64,000 nt of DNA from Paludibacteraceae bacterium (lineage in GTDB: Bacteria > Bacteroidota > Bacteroidia > Bacteroidales > Paludibacteraceae): assembly GCA_017547145.1 (NCBI GenBank), contig JAFYQJ010000006.1, positions 1 through 64,000 of the forward strand. Direction: 5' to 3'. The notes under the pieces are model-generated. The model ran no database searches and was not told the DNA's origin. It was given only the letters and a program-made list of their open reading frames with translations. Each line of letters starts with the position of its first letter. Positions within the stretch are counted from its first letter, which is position 1. Shown here piece after piece: positions 24,501-34,157 of this stretch. Made by a program: the position numbers and the translations under genes.

Positions 24501-25977
24501 CAATAAATTTAAATTTTGAAGAAAGTTTGTTCCAATCAAAAGACCCTTGAGCGTCTAGTTTACAATTTTGGTCGTTGAAATTGATTTTACCTAAAAAGAA
24601 GTTTTTTTTAAGTTCACCATCTAAATGTAAATCTTGATAATTGTAATTTTGAAATACCAACGACGATATTTCAGCTTTAATTTTGCTATAAAATGGTGTT
24701 GAATGACCAAATTCAGCTGACGTAGAGATATTAAAGCTGATATCTCCTAATTTAGATTTTTGTAAAATTTTCTTTAAATGTAAATTTCTAGATGTTATAG
24801 TACCATTGACTTTTGCATCGTGAAATTTGTTGAAAATGTTTAGGTAAACATCAGTTTTTATATTGCCTGCTTTTGTTTGAAGTAATCCGTGTAGTTGCAA
24901 ATTTTTGAATAGCCCTTGTATAGATCCTGAATAGTTGCAACGCCCAAGGTTGTGTAGTTCCTGTGGCAAAACTAATGGCCTTTTTTGAGCAGATGCAATA
25001 ATGTCTTGAATGCTAGAAATAGAAAAATTTAAACTTTTAATATTTGCTGAAATATAAGTATCGCTCAAAGATTCCTGAAGATTTTTAAGTTGTAAATTCC
25101 CATCTAAAGTCAATTCGTTAGCATATTTGAATTGTAGTTTATTAAATGATAAAGAGTCTAAAGTCCCAGTTAAATTCCCTTCAAAACGTATCTCTTTTTT
25201 GAAGTTTGATAGGGCAGGGTGTAGTCGGTTTATATCAGTTAAAAGTATGTGCGAAGGTTTTAAGTTCGCATTGATAGATACTAATTCTTTATGCTCAAAA
25301 ATATCGCTTAATTTGTTGAAACATAGTTGTATGGTATCTGTTTTTATTTTTGAGTCGTTAAGATTAAGTTCAAAGCTAGGGATTGTTAGAGTTTGTTCGT
25401 TAACTTCGATTTCTGTTTGTAAATCAATAAGTTTTAGTCCAGAAGATTCTTCTAAATTTAGTTTTTTGATGGCAGCATTAAATACATTTTCCCTTTGTTT
25501 ATTTAATGAAATAGTGGTGTTGATGTGCTTGATAGATAGATGATTTGGGTCTAAAAATTGATTGTTGTTTTTTGTTTTTTTGTCATTGTCAAATACAAGT
25601 GAACAGTCTTCTAATTCTATCGTTTTTATTTGAATTTTACTTAATCCATTGCCAGAAAATTGTATGTTTTTTATGAAATCGATATTTGATGTTCCATCTT
25701 CTAAAATATGAATTTTAAATTCTAATCCTTTGATTTTTATATGGTCTGAAACAATTTTTCTTTTGAAAAATTGCCAAAGAGAAAAATTTATTTTTAACTC
25801 TTCTGCGTGTAGAAGTTGGTGATAGTTTGGAATGGTTATTTCTGCCTCTTGTAAACAGATATTGTTTGGGAAGTCGAAATTGAAATTTTTAATATTGATA
25901 GCAATTCCTGATTGTTCTTTTATCTGATTTGTAATTTCTTGAACAATAAAGTTTTGAACCTTTTTGGTAGAAAGCAA
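21565..25977 (-). CDS. tamB: TamB-like translocation/assembly protein (AsmA/TamB family)
   Basis: 1470 aa from the first conventional codon (TTG, 25977). Long stretches of beta-strand repeats make up the body. The C-terminal TamB (DUF490) domain is at about 1040-1420 (GDMIKATGEGNLKVDFDV, YNADVNINASYQLTASLAD, LLAIASSTLSSQLNNWASQ), followed by a Lys/Glu-rich tail. The TTG start omits a membrane anchor that is encoded in frame upstream: KIVGICVAIIFLFFATTILL directly precedes it. That frame is open to a stop at 26062 but has no ATG, GTG or TTG, so translation may start at the ATT at 26049. TamB proteins bridge the periplasm and support outer-membrane assembly or lipid transport. Confidence 0.85.
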   Translation of the reverse strand: MLSTKKVQNFIVQEITNQIKEQSGIAINIKNFNFDFPNNICLQEAEITIPNYHQLLHAEELKINFSLWQFFKRKIVSDHIKIKGLEFKIHILEDGTSNIDFIKNIQFSGNGLSKIQIKTIELEDCSLVFDNDKKTKNNNQFLDPNHLSIKHINTTISLNKQRENVFNAAIKKLNLEESSGLKLIDLQTEIEVNEQTLTIPSFELNLNDSKIKTDTIQLCFNKLSDIFEHKELVSINANLKPSHILLTDINRLHPALSNFKKEIRFEGNLTGTLDSLSFNKLQFKYANELTLDGNLQLKNLQESLSDTYISANIKSLNFSISSIQDIIASAQKRPLVLPQELHNLGRCNYSGSIQGLFKNLQLHGLLQTKAGNIKTDVYLNIFNKFHDAKVNGTITSRNLHLKKILQKSKLGDISFNISTSAEFGHSTPFYSKIKAEISSLVFQNYNYQDLHLDGELKKNFFLGKINFNDQNCKLDAQGSFDWNKLSSKFKFIAEVADFQPYNMNLTKSYPNLTFNFKVDSDFTGNDIDNMNGFFEIFDVNLSNAEKTYSLEKIRLSSDDISVDTHQTSIQSNIINGYITGRFIFKSLKNSILNLTKKYLPSTLNDANTHTPKNNFIYTLNIANLNQLSDFLDIRWTTNDSINISGFYNDFDNNIAFNLDIPSIIKKGGKTSFHNLNVQILNNENHLSLTANANITAPKYATDIYSEFLLRNDSLLSSVKWNSDKESLFEGEFFARSLFKTEKDSLVSITNILPTQFVLRDSVWDIAPSKITTHSNNILIKDFSIYRRNQFLALDGKASKSPNDTIDIQLKNIDLSYISGFIPNASIIFSGEATGDAYVSNVFSKPIFNADIHVPEFSFNNSHWGTVTATAKWNNEKNAIDLEGIVKNTDQPIAQVEGNYFFENDSLDLIGQANKLDINFINYYLKDITLAAKGWASGDVHVFGKKKEITVTAKAKADDAEITVDYLKTTFSFSDSIILTPDSILFRNIDIYDPHKNKGLVNGFVAHKYFKKFNYNIDIDCDNMQAMNTNEKDNPYFYGLIFTTGNVNITGNDVLGTTISAKATTEPKTKVFIPMSNSSTAMDNSFVVFVNNNQTQKAETKQYQATPSNTNLRLLFMVDITPDAEAQIIIDPSSGDMIKATGEGNLKVDFDVKTGDFKLYGDYTLETGHYYFSLQNAIRKEFKIQKGSTIRWSGLAYNADVNINASYQLTASLADILDKAVLSNSNRTSVPVQCMLNLTGNLMRPNIAFDINLPNSDEELNRALKAVINTEEMMNRQVVYLLALGKFFTPEYLRSNTQGELLAIASSTLSSQLNNWASQLFDNWNFGVNFRTSGEGSDKSNEYEFAFLYSPNERLVINGNVGYRDDNLSASKFIGDVDAEYKITSNGKIWLKAYNHTNDYKEFKTALTTQGVGLVYRESFSSGKALKREWQKTIQRNKEERALKKQEKKAKKEKKKQEKEAKKTSSTEEKK

Positions 25978-26067
25978 TAGTATTGTAGTTGCAAAAAAAA
26001 GAAATATTATTGCAACGCATATTCCTACTATTTTAGTTGTTTTTTTAATACCTTTGAACTTTTATTT

Positions 26068-26076
26068 GCAAAAATA
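26068..26076 (-). promoter_or_regulatory. -7 box of the tamB operon
   Basis: TATTTTTGC on the minus strand. A transcript from about 26060 would still contain the full anchor-coding segment, which supports translation starting upstream of the TTG at 25977. Confidence 0.55.
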
Positions 26077-26144
26077 ATAAAATTCTTCATCAATGTGCTT
26101 TGTACAAGAGCTTTTCGCTGATGATATTTTAGATTTTTTAGGAA

Positions 26145-27179
26145 ATGGAGAAAGATAAAAAAGTTGTTATTTTAGGTATAGAATCATCGTGCGACGATAC
26201 TTCTGCAGCTGTAGTTTGTGATGGGGTTTTGTTATCAAACGTTACAGCAACGCAATATGTTCACGAAAAATATGGAGGTGTGGTTCCCGAGATAGCATCG
26301 CGGGCTCATGAGCAAAATATAATTCCTGTTGTACATGAGGCGATTGCGATGTCTGGTTTAGATAAAAAAGATTTAAATGCAGTTGCATTTACACGAGGCC
26401 CAGGTTTGATGGGGTCGCTTTTGGTTGGTACTTCTTTTGCTAAAGGTTTGGCCTTGTCGCTGAATGTCCCTTTGGTTGATATTAATCATTTACAAGGACA
26501 TATATTGGCTCATTTTATCGATGAACCGAATGTGGAAACTCCTCATCCTAAATTCCCATTTCTTTGTTTGTTGGTTTCTGGTGGAAATTCACAAATTGTG
26601 TTAGTAAAGGCTTATAATGATATGGAAATTATTGGGCAAACTATTGATGATGCTGCAGGAGAAGCTATTGATAAGTGTGCAAAAGTGATGGGTTTGGGAT
26701 ATCCGGGCGGACCTATCATTGATAAACTCGCTCGGCAAGGAAATCCTAAAGCATTTGTATTTAGTAAACCAAATATTGCAGGTTATAACTATAGTTTTAG
26801 TGGGTTGAAAACTTCGTTTTTGTACACGTTGCGTGATTTTGTAAAAGAAAATCCAAATTTCATAGAAGAAAACAAGATAGATTTAGCTGCATCTATAGAG
26901 TTTTCTGTAGTAGATATTTTGATGAATAAACTAAAAAAAGCAGCTAAGGATTTGGGTATAAAAGAAATTGCTATTGCAGGAGGTGTTTCGGCAAACAATG
27001 GTTTACGAAATGCATGTCGTGAGGCAGCAGAAAAATACAATTGGAATTTGTATATCCCAAAATTCTCTTATACAACCGATAATGCTGCAATGATAGCAAT
27101 GGCAGGATATTACAAATTTTTAGATAATGTTTTTTGTGATATTTCTTTGCCTCCTTATTCAAAAGTGATATTTGATTGA
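26145..27179 (+). CDS. tsaD: tRNA N6-adenosine threonylcarbamoyltransferase TsaD
   Basis: 344 aa, the usual length. Motifs: GIESSCDDTSAAV at the N-terminus, the metal-binding SRAHEQNIIPVVHEA near 53, VSGGNSQIVL near 143 and IAGGVSANNGLR near 277. TsaD transfers the threonylcarbamoyl group to A37 of ANN-decoding tRNAs, working with TsaB, TsaC and TsaE. Divergent from tamB. Confidence 0.95.
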   Translation: MEKDKKVVILGIESSCDDTSAAVVCDGVLLSNVTATQYVHEKYGGVVPEIASRAHEQNIIPVVHEAIAMSGLDKKDLNAVAFTRGPGLMGSLLVGTSFAKGLALSLNVPLVDINHLQGHILAHFIDEPNVETPHPKFPFLCLLVSGGNSQIVLVKAYNDMEIIGQTIDDAAGEAIDKCAKVMGLGYPGGPIIDKLARQGNPKAFVFSKPNIAGYNYSFSGLKTSFLYTLRDFVKENPNFIEENKIDLAASIEFSVVDILMNKLKKAAKDLGIKEIAIAGGVSANNGLRNACREAAEKYNWNLYIPKFSYTTDNAAMIAMAGYYKFLDNVFCDISLPPYSKVIFD

Positions 27180-27180
27180 T

Positions 27181-27609
27181 ATGGATAAAATATTTAAACA
27201 TTCTTTGCCTATTCAGTTACGATTTAATGATGCAGATACATTAGGGCATATAAACAATGCTGTGTATTTAAACTTCTACGATTTAGGAAAAACGTCGTAT
27301 TTTCAAACTATCTATGGAGGTCAATTATTGCCGTCTGATATAGATGTGGTGGTAGCACATATAGATGTGGATTTTATTTCGCCTGTTTTTCTTACAGATT
27401 CGGTTGAAGTACAAACTATGGTTGAAAAAATAGGAAATAAAAGTTTTACATTGTTGCAACGCATTGTATGTAGCGATACAAAACAAGTGAAATGCGAGTG
27501 TCGTACAATTATGGTTGGATTTGATTTTAAAAAGAATGAATCTAAACCAATATCAGATAAATGGAGAGAGGCAATAGTCCGTTATGAAAATCGAAATGAT
27601 TTAGTGTAA
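27181..27609 (+). CDS. Hotdog-fold acyl-CoA thioesterase (YbgC/FcbC-like)
   Basis: 142 aa from the ATG at 27181, one base after the tsaD stop; the TTG at 27172 would overlap tsaD. The 4HBT motif RFNDADTLGHINNAVYLNFYD (about 13-33) has the catalytic Asp. It probably hydrolyses acyl-CoA or acyl-ACP; substrate unknown. Confidence 0.85.
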   Translation: MDKIFKHSLPIQLRFNDADTLGHINNAVYLNFYDLGKTSYFQTIYGGQLLPSDIDVVVAHIDVDFISPVFLTDSVEVQTMVEKIGNKSFTLLQRIVCSDTKQVKCECRTIMVGFDFKKNESKPISDKWREAIVRYENRNDLV

Positions 27610-27612
27610 ATT

Positions 27613-29361
27613 ATGAAAAAGTTTTTTACATATAAAAATATTGTATCTGCGTTATCGATATTGATTTTTGCAGTAGCCTTTTTGTTTCTTACGATAGCTT
27701 ATGAGGGGCATTTCTTGTTTTGGGAAGGAAATAATTATTGGGAATATTCGTGGGCTTATTTTTTGCAAAGTTTGCAGCCTGCAACTTTAGCTACTTATGT
27801 GTCAAATTTCTTACAGTTGTTTTATCGGTGGCATTATGTAGGATGTGGGGTGTTTTTGTTGCCATCACTGATTGTATATTTTTCGTTACGTACCCTTTTT
27901 GAAAAAATACAAGTGGCTGAAGAATATCTGTCTTTAGCCCTACTTCCTGTTGTGGCTTTGCTTCAATTTCTTATGGACAAATTATGTTTTTTGTCGATAG
28001 GTTTTTGGGTGGCGTTTTTTTATTTGTTTTTGCTAGTTTATGTTGTTTTGGTAAAAGGAAGAGATATTCGTTGTTCTTTTTTTGTATCATTTTTGCTATA
28101 TCCGTTTTTGTTTTTCTTTTTGCCATCGGGAGTTGTGCTTGTTTTTGCACTGACTTTGTTTGTGCTTGATGCTTTGTTGTTTAGTCAAGAAAAAAAGTCT
28201 CGATTGGTAGTAAAAAATCTTGTCTTTTTCTTGTTTGCATTGTTGGTGCCAATGTTGTGGAGTTTCATGGTCAACCACAAATTATCCGACGATGTTTATT
28301 CGTTGAATATCACACTTTTTGCTAATCAAAATCGTTGGAAAGTCTTATTCTTATTTTTCTTACCAATATTATTTTTTGTGTGGTTTAACTTTTTGAAGAA
28401 AGGAAAAATAAAAATCAAAAAGTGGTTTTCGTTTTGCTTGGTGTTGATTGCTGTTTGTGCAGTTGGAGTAGCATTTTCGGTATATAAAAAAGAGAAGGGC
28501 TGGGAACGATTTTTTCGTATAGAGTCGGCTTGTTTTAATAATAATTGGGATAAAATTGTGCAACTCTCTGAAAGCCAAAAAGCAACAACCGACGATTTGT
28601 TTCCTTACACTGTAGTAGCACATGCTGCAAAAGGTGATTTGCCTTTCAAAATGTTCGAATATCCGCTTACGGCAAAAGGTGTTTTTTTGCCAGAATCGAA
28701 TCTGAAAAATATTAATATACAAGCAAATGTGGCTTGTTACGAAGCCTGCGGAATGTTGAATGCAGCTTTGGTTTATGCCTTTCAAAATACTTCGATACGT
28801 GCTAATGAGCATGATATTCTTACATTAAAGCAATTGGCTCGATTGAATGCTTTGCTTGGTGATAAAAATATATCGGAAAAATATTTGAATAAGCTAAAGA
28901 AAACATTGTTTTATAATGATTTTGTAGAGGAATGGAATGCATTTGAGTTTGTAGGCAGTGGGATTGCGACCTCCGATTCTGCCTTGTTTTTTACATCAGG
29001 CAATAAACATATCGAATTGATAGCGTTGCTCGATAGACAGTATAATCCTGTTGCGGCAGATCTCTTGCTTTGCTCTTTGCTGAAAATGCGAGATTGCGAC
29101 AATTTTGTAAAGTATTTCTTTAAATATTACCCATATCGTGAATGCGATGTATTGCCAAAGGCGTACGAAGAATTTTTGGTAATGGCTCCAAAAGCAAATA
29201 TCGCATTGCCAAATACCGATTTTAAAATTTCGGAAGCTACAAAAAAACGTTTCGAGCAATTCTTGTCTATTTACACATCGAACTCGGACGGCAGAATAAA
29301 ACGACTTCAACTTAAATCCTTTTCCGATACGTGGTTTTATTACGCAGTTTATGGGAAATAG
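27613..29361 (+). CDS. DUF6057-like polytopic membrane protein
   Basis: 582 aa. About ten membrane helices fill residues 10-295, and the soluble C-terminal half (about 300-582) is helical and TPR-like (LKQLARLNALLGDKNISEKY, NPVAADLLLCSLLKMRD). It looks like the Bacteroidales DUF6057 family, with YWEYSWAYFLQSLQP and YRWHYVGCGVFLLPS near the N-terminus. Function unknown. It follows the thioesterase by 3 nt, so tsaD, thioesterase and this gene form one unit. Confidence 0.6.
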   Translation: MKKFFTYKNIVSALSILIFAVAFLFLTIAYEGHFLFWEGNNYWEYSWAYFLQSLQPATLATYVSNFLQLFYRWHYVGCGVFLLPSLIVYFSLRTLFEKIQVAEEYLSLALLPVVALLQFLMDKLCFLSIGFWVAFFYLFLLVYVVLVKGRDIRCSFFVSFLLYPFLFFFLPSGVVLVFALTLFVLDALLFSQEKKSRLVVKNLVFFLFALLVPMLWSFMVNHKLSDDVYSLNITLFANQNRWKVLFLFFLPILFFVWFNFLKKGKIKIKKWFSFCLVLIAVCAVGVAFSVYKKEKGWERFFRIESACFNNNWDKIVQLSESQKATTDDLFPYTVVAHAAKGDLPFKMFEYPLTAKGVFLPESNLKNINIQANVACYEACGMLNAALVYAFQNTSIRANEHDILTLKQLARLNALLGDKNISEKYLNKLKKTLFYNDFVEEWNAFEFVGSGIATSDSALFFTSGNKHIELIALLDRQYNPVAADLLLCSLLKMRDCDNFVKYFFKYYPYRECDVLPKAYEEFLVMAPKANIALPNTDFKISEATKKRFEQFLSIYTSNSDGRIKRLQLKSFSDTWFYYAVYGK

Positions 29362-29415
29362 TTTTGAATATTAGATTTTTTTTAACATTGTGGCAACTTA
29401 AAAAATAAATGTGCT

Positions 29416-29919
29416 ATGAAAGCAAAATCTTTTTTCTCACTTATATTTTGTTTGTTGCTTGTTTCTTGTAATAATAATGAAATATTAGAAAATGAACTTG
29501 ATACATTGTCATATTTAAAGGGGGTTTGGGAAGTTGATAAAGTATCAAGGGTTGAGTTGAATGCAAATGGTAAAGAAGAAATTGACAACTCAACTTTGTA
29601 TGGTGGTGCTGTTGATTATTTTGTTTTTGATGAGAATTTAACTTGTTGTATTTGTAATCCTGCTATTAATCCTGAAGCCCCCTTTTTTCTTGTAAAGTAT
29701 TCTTATAGTTACGATTCAGAATCACAAACAATAGCATCGGAAAATGGTGAAGAAAAAATTGTCTATACCATTAAAAACGTTACAAGAAAATATTTGGTAT
29801 TGGACAAAGATGTTACAAAGGAAGTAGGTAAACGTTGGCGACGCTATCGATTAAAAAAAATCACATGGGAAGAGTTTGAACAAACGGATTATTACAAGAA
29901 AGCTCACGCAGAAGATTGA
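29416..29919 (+). CDS. Small lipocalin-like lipoprotein
   Basis: 167 aa. Lipoprotein signal FCLLLVSC. The body has a lipocalin-like opening (LKGVWEVDKVSRVELN) and ends in RWRRYRLKKI. Ligand and role unknown. It lies between the DUF6057 gene and a strong terminator. Confidence 0.55.
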   Translation: MKAKSFFSLIFCLLLVSCNNNEILENELDTLSYLKGVWEVDKVSRVELNANGKEEIDNSTLYGGAVDYFVFDENLTCCICNPAINPEAPFFLVKYSYSYDSESQTIASENGEEKIVYTIKNVTRKYLVLDKDVTKEVGKRWRRYRLKKITWEEFEQTDYYKKAHAED

Positions 29920-29935
29920 AAGCGTGCATTAAGTA

Positions 29936-29964
29936 AAGAAGAACTTGCGAGTTCTTCTTTTTTT
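29936..29964 (+). terminator. Intrinsic terminator
   Basis: AAGAAGAACT (29936-29945) pairs with AGTTCTTCTT (29950-29959), loop TGCG, then T run. Confidence 0.88.
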
Positions 29965-29981
29965 GTGTCGCCGAAAAACAT

Positions 29982-29990
29982 TAAATTTGC
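29982..29990 (+). promoter_or_regulatory. -7 box of the ilvD operon
   Basis: TAAATTTGC lies 24 nt before the ilvD ATG. A TTTG at 29962-29965 is upstream, but the 16-nt spacing is shorter than usual. Confidence 0.55.
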
Positions 29991-30014
29991 ATCTTATTTA
30001 AAGTTTAGAAGAAA

Positions 30015-31814
30015 ATGAAAAATAAATTACGCAGTTCGGCTTGTACCGAAGGTCGTCGCATGGCAGGTGCTCGTGCGTTGTGGGTAGCCAATGGAATGAA
30101 ACGTGAGCAGTTTGGTAAACCGATTATCGCCATCGTCAATTCGTTTACGCAGTTTGTGCCTGGTCATACGCATTTGCACGAAATAGGTCAGATAGTTAAA
30201 GCAGAAATCGAAAAACTTGGTTGTTATGCAGCAGAGTTTAATACTATTGCTATCGACGATGGTATTGCAATGGGGCACGATGGAATGCTTTATTCCTTGC
30301 CAAGTAGAGATATTATAGCCGATTCTGTGGAATATATGGTAAATGCTCACAAGGCAGACGCAATGATTTGCATTTCGAATTGCGACAAAATTACTCCGGG
30401 AATGCTTATGGCAAGTATGCGATTGAATATTCCAACGGTTTTTGTTTCGGGAGGACCAATGGAGTCGCATAAAATAAATGGTGAAAATGCCGATTTGATT
30501 ACTGCGATGATAAAAGCAGCAGACACTTTGGTGAGCGATAAGCAAATGGAGGATATCGAGTCTTGTGCTTGTCCGGGTTGTGGAAGTTGTTCGGGAATGT
30601 TCACTGCAAATTCGATGAATAGTTTGACGGAGGCAATTGGGCTTTCATTGCCGGGCAATGGAACGATTTTGGCAACTCACGTCAATCGCATACAACTGTT
30701 CAAGGATGCAGCAGCGTTAATTGTTAAAAATGCGTTGAAGTATTACGAAGAAGGCGATGAAAGCGTATTGCCAAAAAGCATTGCAACAAGAAGTGCTTTC
30801 TTGAATGCGATGACTTTGGATATTGCTATGGGAGGTTCTTCAAATACAATTTTGCATCTTTTGGCGGTTGCCAATGAGGCAGAAGTTGATTTCAAAATGA
30901 CGGACATCGATGCGTTGAGTCGCCGTGTACCTTGTTTGTGTAAATTGTCTCCAAACACTCAAAAATATTCGATGCAAGAGTGTAATCGTGCAGGTGGAAT
31001 TTTGAATATTATGGCCGAATTGGCAAAAGCTAATTTGCTTGACCTTTCGTGCAAACGTGTAAATGGTGCTACTTTGAAAGAAGATTTGGAGAAATATGAC
31101 ATTACTGCTAATTTGACTGAAGAGGCAAAACGTATTTATTCGAGTGCTCCTGCAGGAGTGTTTAGTAATAAAATGGGATCTCAAAACAAAACCTATTCGT
31201 CGCTCGATGTAGATAGACTGTCGGGTTGCATACGTAATGTGGAAAATGCTTATAGCAAAGATGGTGGTTTGGCTGTGCTATTTGGAAACATTGCACAAGA
31301 TGGTTGCGTGGTGAAAACAGCTGGTGTTGATGAAAGCATTTGGCATTTTAAAGGTACTGCAAAGGTTTTTGATTCACAAGAATCGGCTTGTGAAGCTATT
31401 CTGGACGGAACGGTTCAGAGTGGTGATGTGGTAGTGATTACTCACGAAGGACCGAAAGGTGGTCCGGGCATGCAAGAAATGCTTTATCCAACTTCGTACT
31501 TGAAAAGTCGTCATTTAGGTAAAGAGTGTGCATTGATTACAGATGGACGTTTCTCAGGAGGAACTTCGGGATTGAGTATTGGACATATCTCGCCAGAGGC
31601 TGCTGCGGGTGGAAATGTTGGAAAAATCGTTGATGGCGATGTGATAGAAATAGATATCCCAAATCGTAGCATTAACGTGTTGCTTTCAGATGAAGAACTG
31701 GCTGCACGTCCTTATCGTCCTGTGATGCGTAAGCGTGAGGTTTCAAAGGCTTTGCGTGCATATGCTTCTATGGTGAGTTCGGCAGACAAGGGTGGTGTGC
31801 GTATAGTAGAATAA
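30015..31814 (+). CDS. ilvD: Dihydroxy-acid dehydratase IlvD
   Basis: 599 aa. Iron-sulfur cysteines in [11 protein letters not shown] (about 121) and [14 protein letters not shown] (about 187), and the C-terminal [20 protein letters not shown]. Converts 2,3-dihydroxy-3-methylvalerate and 2,3-dihydroxyisovalerate to the 2-keto acids for isoleucine and valine. First gene of an operon that continues through five envelope genes to ilvB and ilvN. Confidence 0.95.
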   Translation: MKNKLRSSACTEGRRMAGARALWVANGMKREQFGKPIIAIVNSFTQFVPGHTHLHEIGQIVKAEIEKLGCYAAEFNTIAIDDGIAMGHDGMLYSLPSRDIIADSVEYMVNAHKADAMICISNCDKITPGMLMASMRLNIPTVFVSGGPMESHKINGENADLITAMIKAADTLVSDKQMEDIESCACPGCGSCSGMFTANSMNSLTEAIGLSLPGNGTILATHVNRIQLFKDAAALIVKNALKYYEEGDESVLPKSIATRSAFLNAMTLDIAMGGSSNTILHLLAVANEAEVDFKMTDIDALSRRVPCLCKLSPNTQKYSMQECNRAGGILNIMAELAKANLLDLSCKRVNGATLKEDLEKYDITANLTEEAKRIYSSAPAGVFSNKMGSQNKTYSSLDVDRLSGCIRNVENAYSKDGGLAVLFGNIAQDGCVVKTAGVDESIWHFKGTAKVFDSQESACEAILDGTVQSGDVVVITHEGPKGGPGMQEMLYPTSYLKSRHLGKECALITDGRFSGGTSGLSIGHISPEAAAGGNVGKIVDGDVIEIDIPNRSINVLLSDEELAARPYRPVMRKREVSKALRAYASMVSSADKGGVRIVE

Positions 31815-31815
31815 A

Positions 31816-33483
31816 ATGCTGAAAAACATTTCATTAAATAGAAATATTGTTATTCAAACAGCAATTTTGTTGTTGGGTGCAGTGTTGTTTTTGCCGGGGT
31901 TGGGTAGCGTTCATTTATTCGATTGGGACGAGATAAATTTTGCAGAATCGGCTCGCGAAATGATTGTTACTGGCGATTATTTGACCGTTCAAATCAATTT
32001 TGAGCCGTTTTGGGAGAAACCTCCGCTATTCATTTGGATGCAAGTGCTTTCGATGAAAATTTTTGGTATTAATGAGTTCGCAGCACGTTTCCCTAATGCG
32101 ATTTGCGGTATAGTAACGATGTTGGTGTTGTTCAACATTGGAAAGCGACTTAAAAATGAACGTTTTGGTCTGTTTTGGGTGTTTGTGTATATCGCTTCGC
32201 TTACGCCGTTTTTCTATTTCAAGTCGGGAATTATCGACCCTTGGTTCAACTTGTTTATTTTTCTTGGAACGTACTATTTTGTTTGTTTTACTGCACCTAA
32301 CGAAGAAAGAAATAAGTATTTGTTGGTTGCCTTGTCGGCTTTCTTCTTAGGTTTGGCAGTGTTAACCAAAGGACCTGTTGGATTCTTGATTTTTTTGCTG
32401 ACATTTGCGGTTTATTTGTTTGTAAAACGCTTCAAAATCAGTTTTACTTGGGCTCAAGTTTTGCTCTTTTTTGCTGTTCTTGGTTTTGTTGGAGGATTTT
32501 GGTTTTTACTGCAAATTGTAAATGGTAACTTTTCTGTTATACAAGATTTTATCATTTATCAAATTCGACTTTTTGAAACCAAGGATGCTGGTCACGGTGG
32601 TTTTCTTCTATATCATTTTGTCGTGCTGTTGGTTGGAGTTTTTCCGGCTTCTGTGTTCGCTTTGTTTACGTTTAAAAAGAATATTTTACAAAAAGAATCT
32701 GATGAAAACGTAGCTCATTTTTTCCGTTGGATGATGATTCTTTTTTGGGTAGTTTTGATTTTGTTTACCATTGTACGAACTAAAATTATACACTATTCGT
32801 CGATGTGTTATTTCCCGTTGACATTTTTAGCAGCGTGGTATGTTGAACGAATTATTGATAAAAAGGAATCTGTTCATTGGTCGGCAAAGGTGTTGATTGG
32901 ACTTTTGTCTTTTATTTTTTCGTTGGCAATAGTGGTTGTTCCGTTTATTGATAGTTATAAGCATTGGTTATATCGAATCGTTGATGAGTTTACAATAGAA
33001 AATCTGCAGGCAACATCGCAATGGTATGGCTTTGAATGGATTGTTGGTGTAGTTTTGTTTGTAGGAACGATTTATTTTATAGCATTTGCTAACAAACAAA
33101 CTAAAAATGTAATTTTTGTGTTGTTTGCATCTTCGCTTATTTTTATTTTTTCTACGATGTTGTTTGTTGTGCCTCAAGTGGAAAAATATACGCAAGGAGC
33201 TATAATCGAATTTTATGAAAGCAAGCGGGGAGAAGATTGTTATATGCTGTCGTTTCATAAAAGTTATGCACCATATTTTTATTCCTTGCGTCAACCTGAA
33301 AATAATTGCTCTAATAAACAATATTTATATAACGGCGAATTGGATAAACCATGTTATTTTGTAGTACGTAATGTACAACGTACAATAAATAAATTCGAGG
33401 TGGAAGCAAGTGGTGCAGAACTTTTATATACAAAAAATGGATTTTCGTTTTATGTGCGTTATCCACAAAATAATTTAAAATGA
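31816..33483 (+). CDS. ArnT-like glycosyltransferase (GT39/GT83)
   Basis: 555 aa, about eleven to twelve membrane helices. The first periplasmic loop has the family's acidic pair in FDWDEINFAESAREM (about 35), and EPFWEKPPLFIWMQ follows near 61, typical of ArnT and related dolichyl-phosphate-sugar-dependent transferases. These enzymes take a sugar from a polyprenyl-phosphate donor to lipid A or another envelope acceptor. It starts 1 nt after the ilvD stop and overlaps the next gene by 4 nt. Confidence 0.85.
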   Translation: MLKNISLNRNIVIQTAILLLGAVLFLPGLGSVHLFDWDEINFAESAREMIVTGDYLTVQINFEPFWEKPPLFIWMQVLSMKIFGINEFAARFPNAICGIVTMLVLFNIGKRLKNERFGLFWVFVYIASLTPFFYFKSGIIDPWFNLFIFLGTYYFVCFTAPNEERNKYLLVALSAFFLGLAVLTKGPVGFLIFLLTFAVYLFVKRFKISFTWAQVLLFFAVLGFVGGFWFLLQIVNGNFSVIQDFIIYQIRLFETKDAGHGGFLLYHFVVLLVGVFPASVFALFTFKKNILQKESDENVAHFFRWMMILFWVVLILFTIVRTKIIHYSSMCYFPLTFLAAWYVERIIDKKESVHWSAKVLIGLLSFIFSLAIVVVPFIDSYKHWLYRIVDEFTIENLQATSQWYGFEWIVGVVLFVGTIYFIAFANKQTKNVIFVLFASSLIFIFSTMLFVVPQVEKYTQGAIIEFYESKRGEDCYMLSFHKSYAPYFYSLRQPENNCSNKQYLYNGELDKPCYFVVRNVQRTINKFEVEASGAELLYTKNGFSFYVRYPQNNLK

Positions 33484-34157
33484 AAAAAACTCTTTGGTTC
33501 TACATATTGTATAGTTTGTTTTTAGTGGTGTTGACATCTCTTGTATACTATTATGACAAAGGTGATTTGCATGAATTATTGACTATAGATTGGATTTCTA
33601 AATGTAGTACAACTGTTGTTTCAGTTACCGATTTGTTTTTCAAATATATAACTGAATTGGGGTCGAATATTCCTTTTGTTGTCGCAGGATTGCTTTTGTT
33701 GGTAAAATTTGGGTATTCTTACTTTTTGCTAATTTCTCAATTGGCGGTAACACTTGTAGTTCAACCTATAAAGCATATCTTAAACGAGCCTCGTCCAAAG
33801 CTATTTTTTGCAGAAAATTTTCCTAATGTTGTTTTGCATCAAGTTGATGGCGTTAGTATGCATTCGATGTTAAGTTTTCCAAGTGGTCATACTGCTTCTG
33901 TTTTTGCCTTTATGTTGGCTCTTTCGCTTATTTGCAAGCGAACTTGGGCTTCAGTAGTTTTTCTTGTATTAGCAATTTTAACAGGGTATTCTCGAATCTA
34001 TCTTTCGCAACATTTTGCAGAGGATGTTTTGGTTGGTTCTTTGATAGGGGTAGTTCTAACAACTTTGATATATAGGTTGTTTGTTAAGAAAACATATCAA
34101 TGGCAAAATGAATCTTTTATTACAATTCTAAATAAAATTAAAAATGATAAACGGTAA
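33480..34157 (+). CDS. PAP2-family membrane phosphatase
   Basis: 225 aa, about six membrane helices. The PAP2 signature is present: KHILNEPRPK (about 101), FPSGHTASVFAF (about 136) and SRIYLSQHFAEDVLVGSLIG (about 172). Likely a phosphatase for lipid A or a polyprenyl phosphate. It overlaps both neighbours (4 and 14 nt). Confidence 0.85.
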   Translation: MKKTLWFYILYSLFLVVLTSLVYYYDKGDLHELLTIDWISKCSTTVVSVTDLFFKYITELGSNIPFVVAGLLLLVKFGYSYFLLISQLAVTLVVQPIKHILNEPRPKLFFAENFPNVVLHQVDGVSMHSMLSFPSGHTASVFAFMLALSLICKRTWASVVFLVLAILTGYSRIYLSQHFAEDVLVGSLIGVVLTTLIYRLFVKKTYQWQNESFITILNKIKNDKR

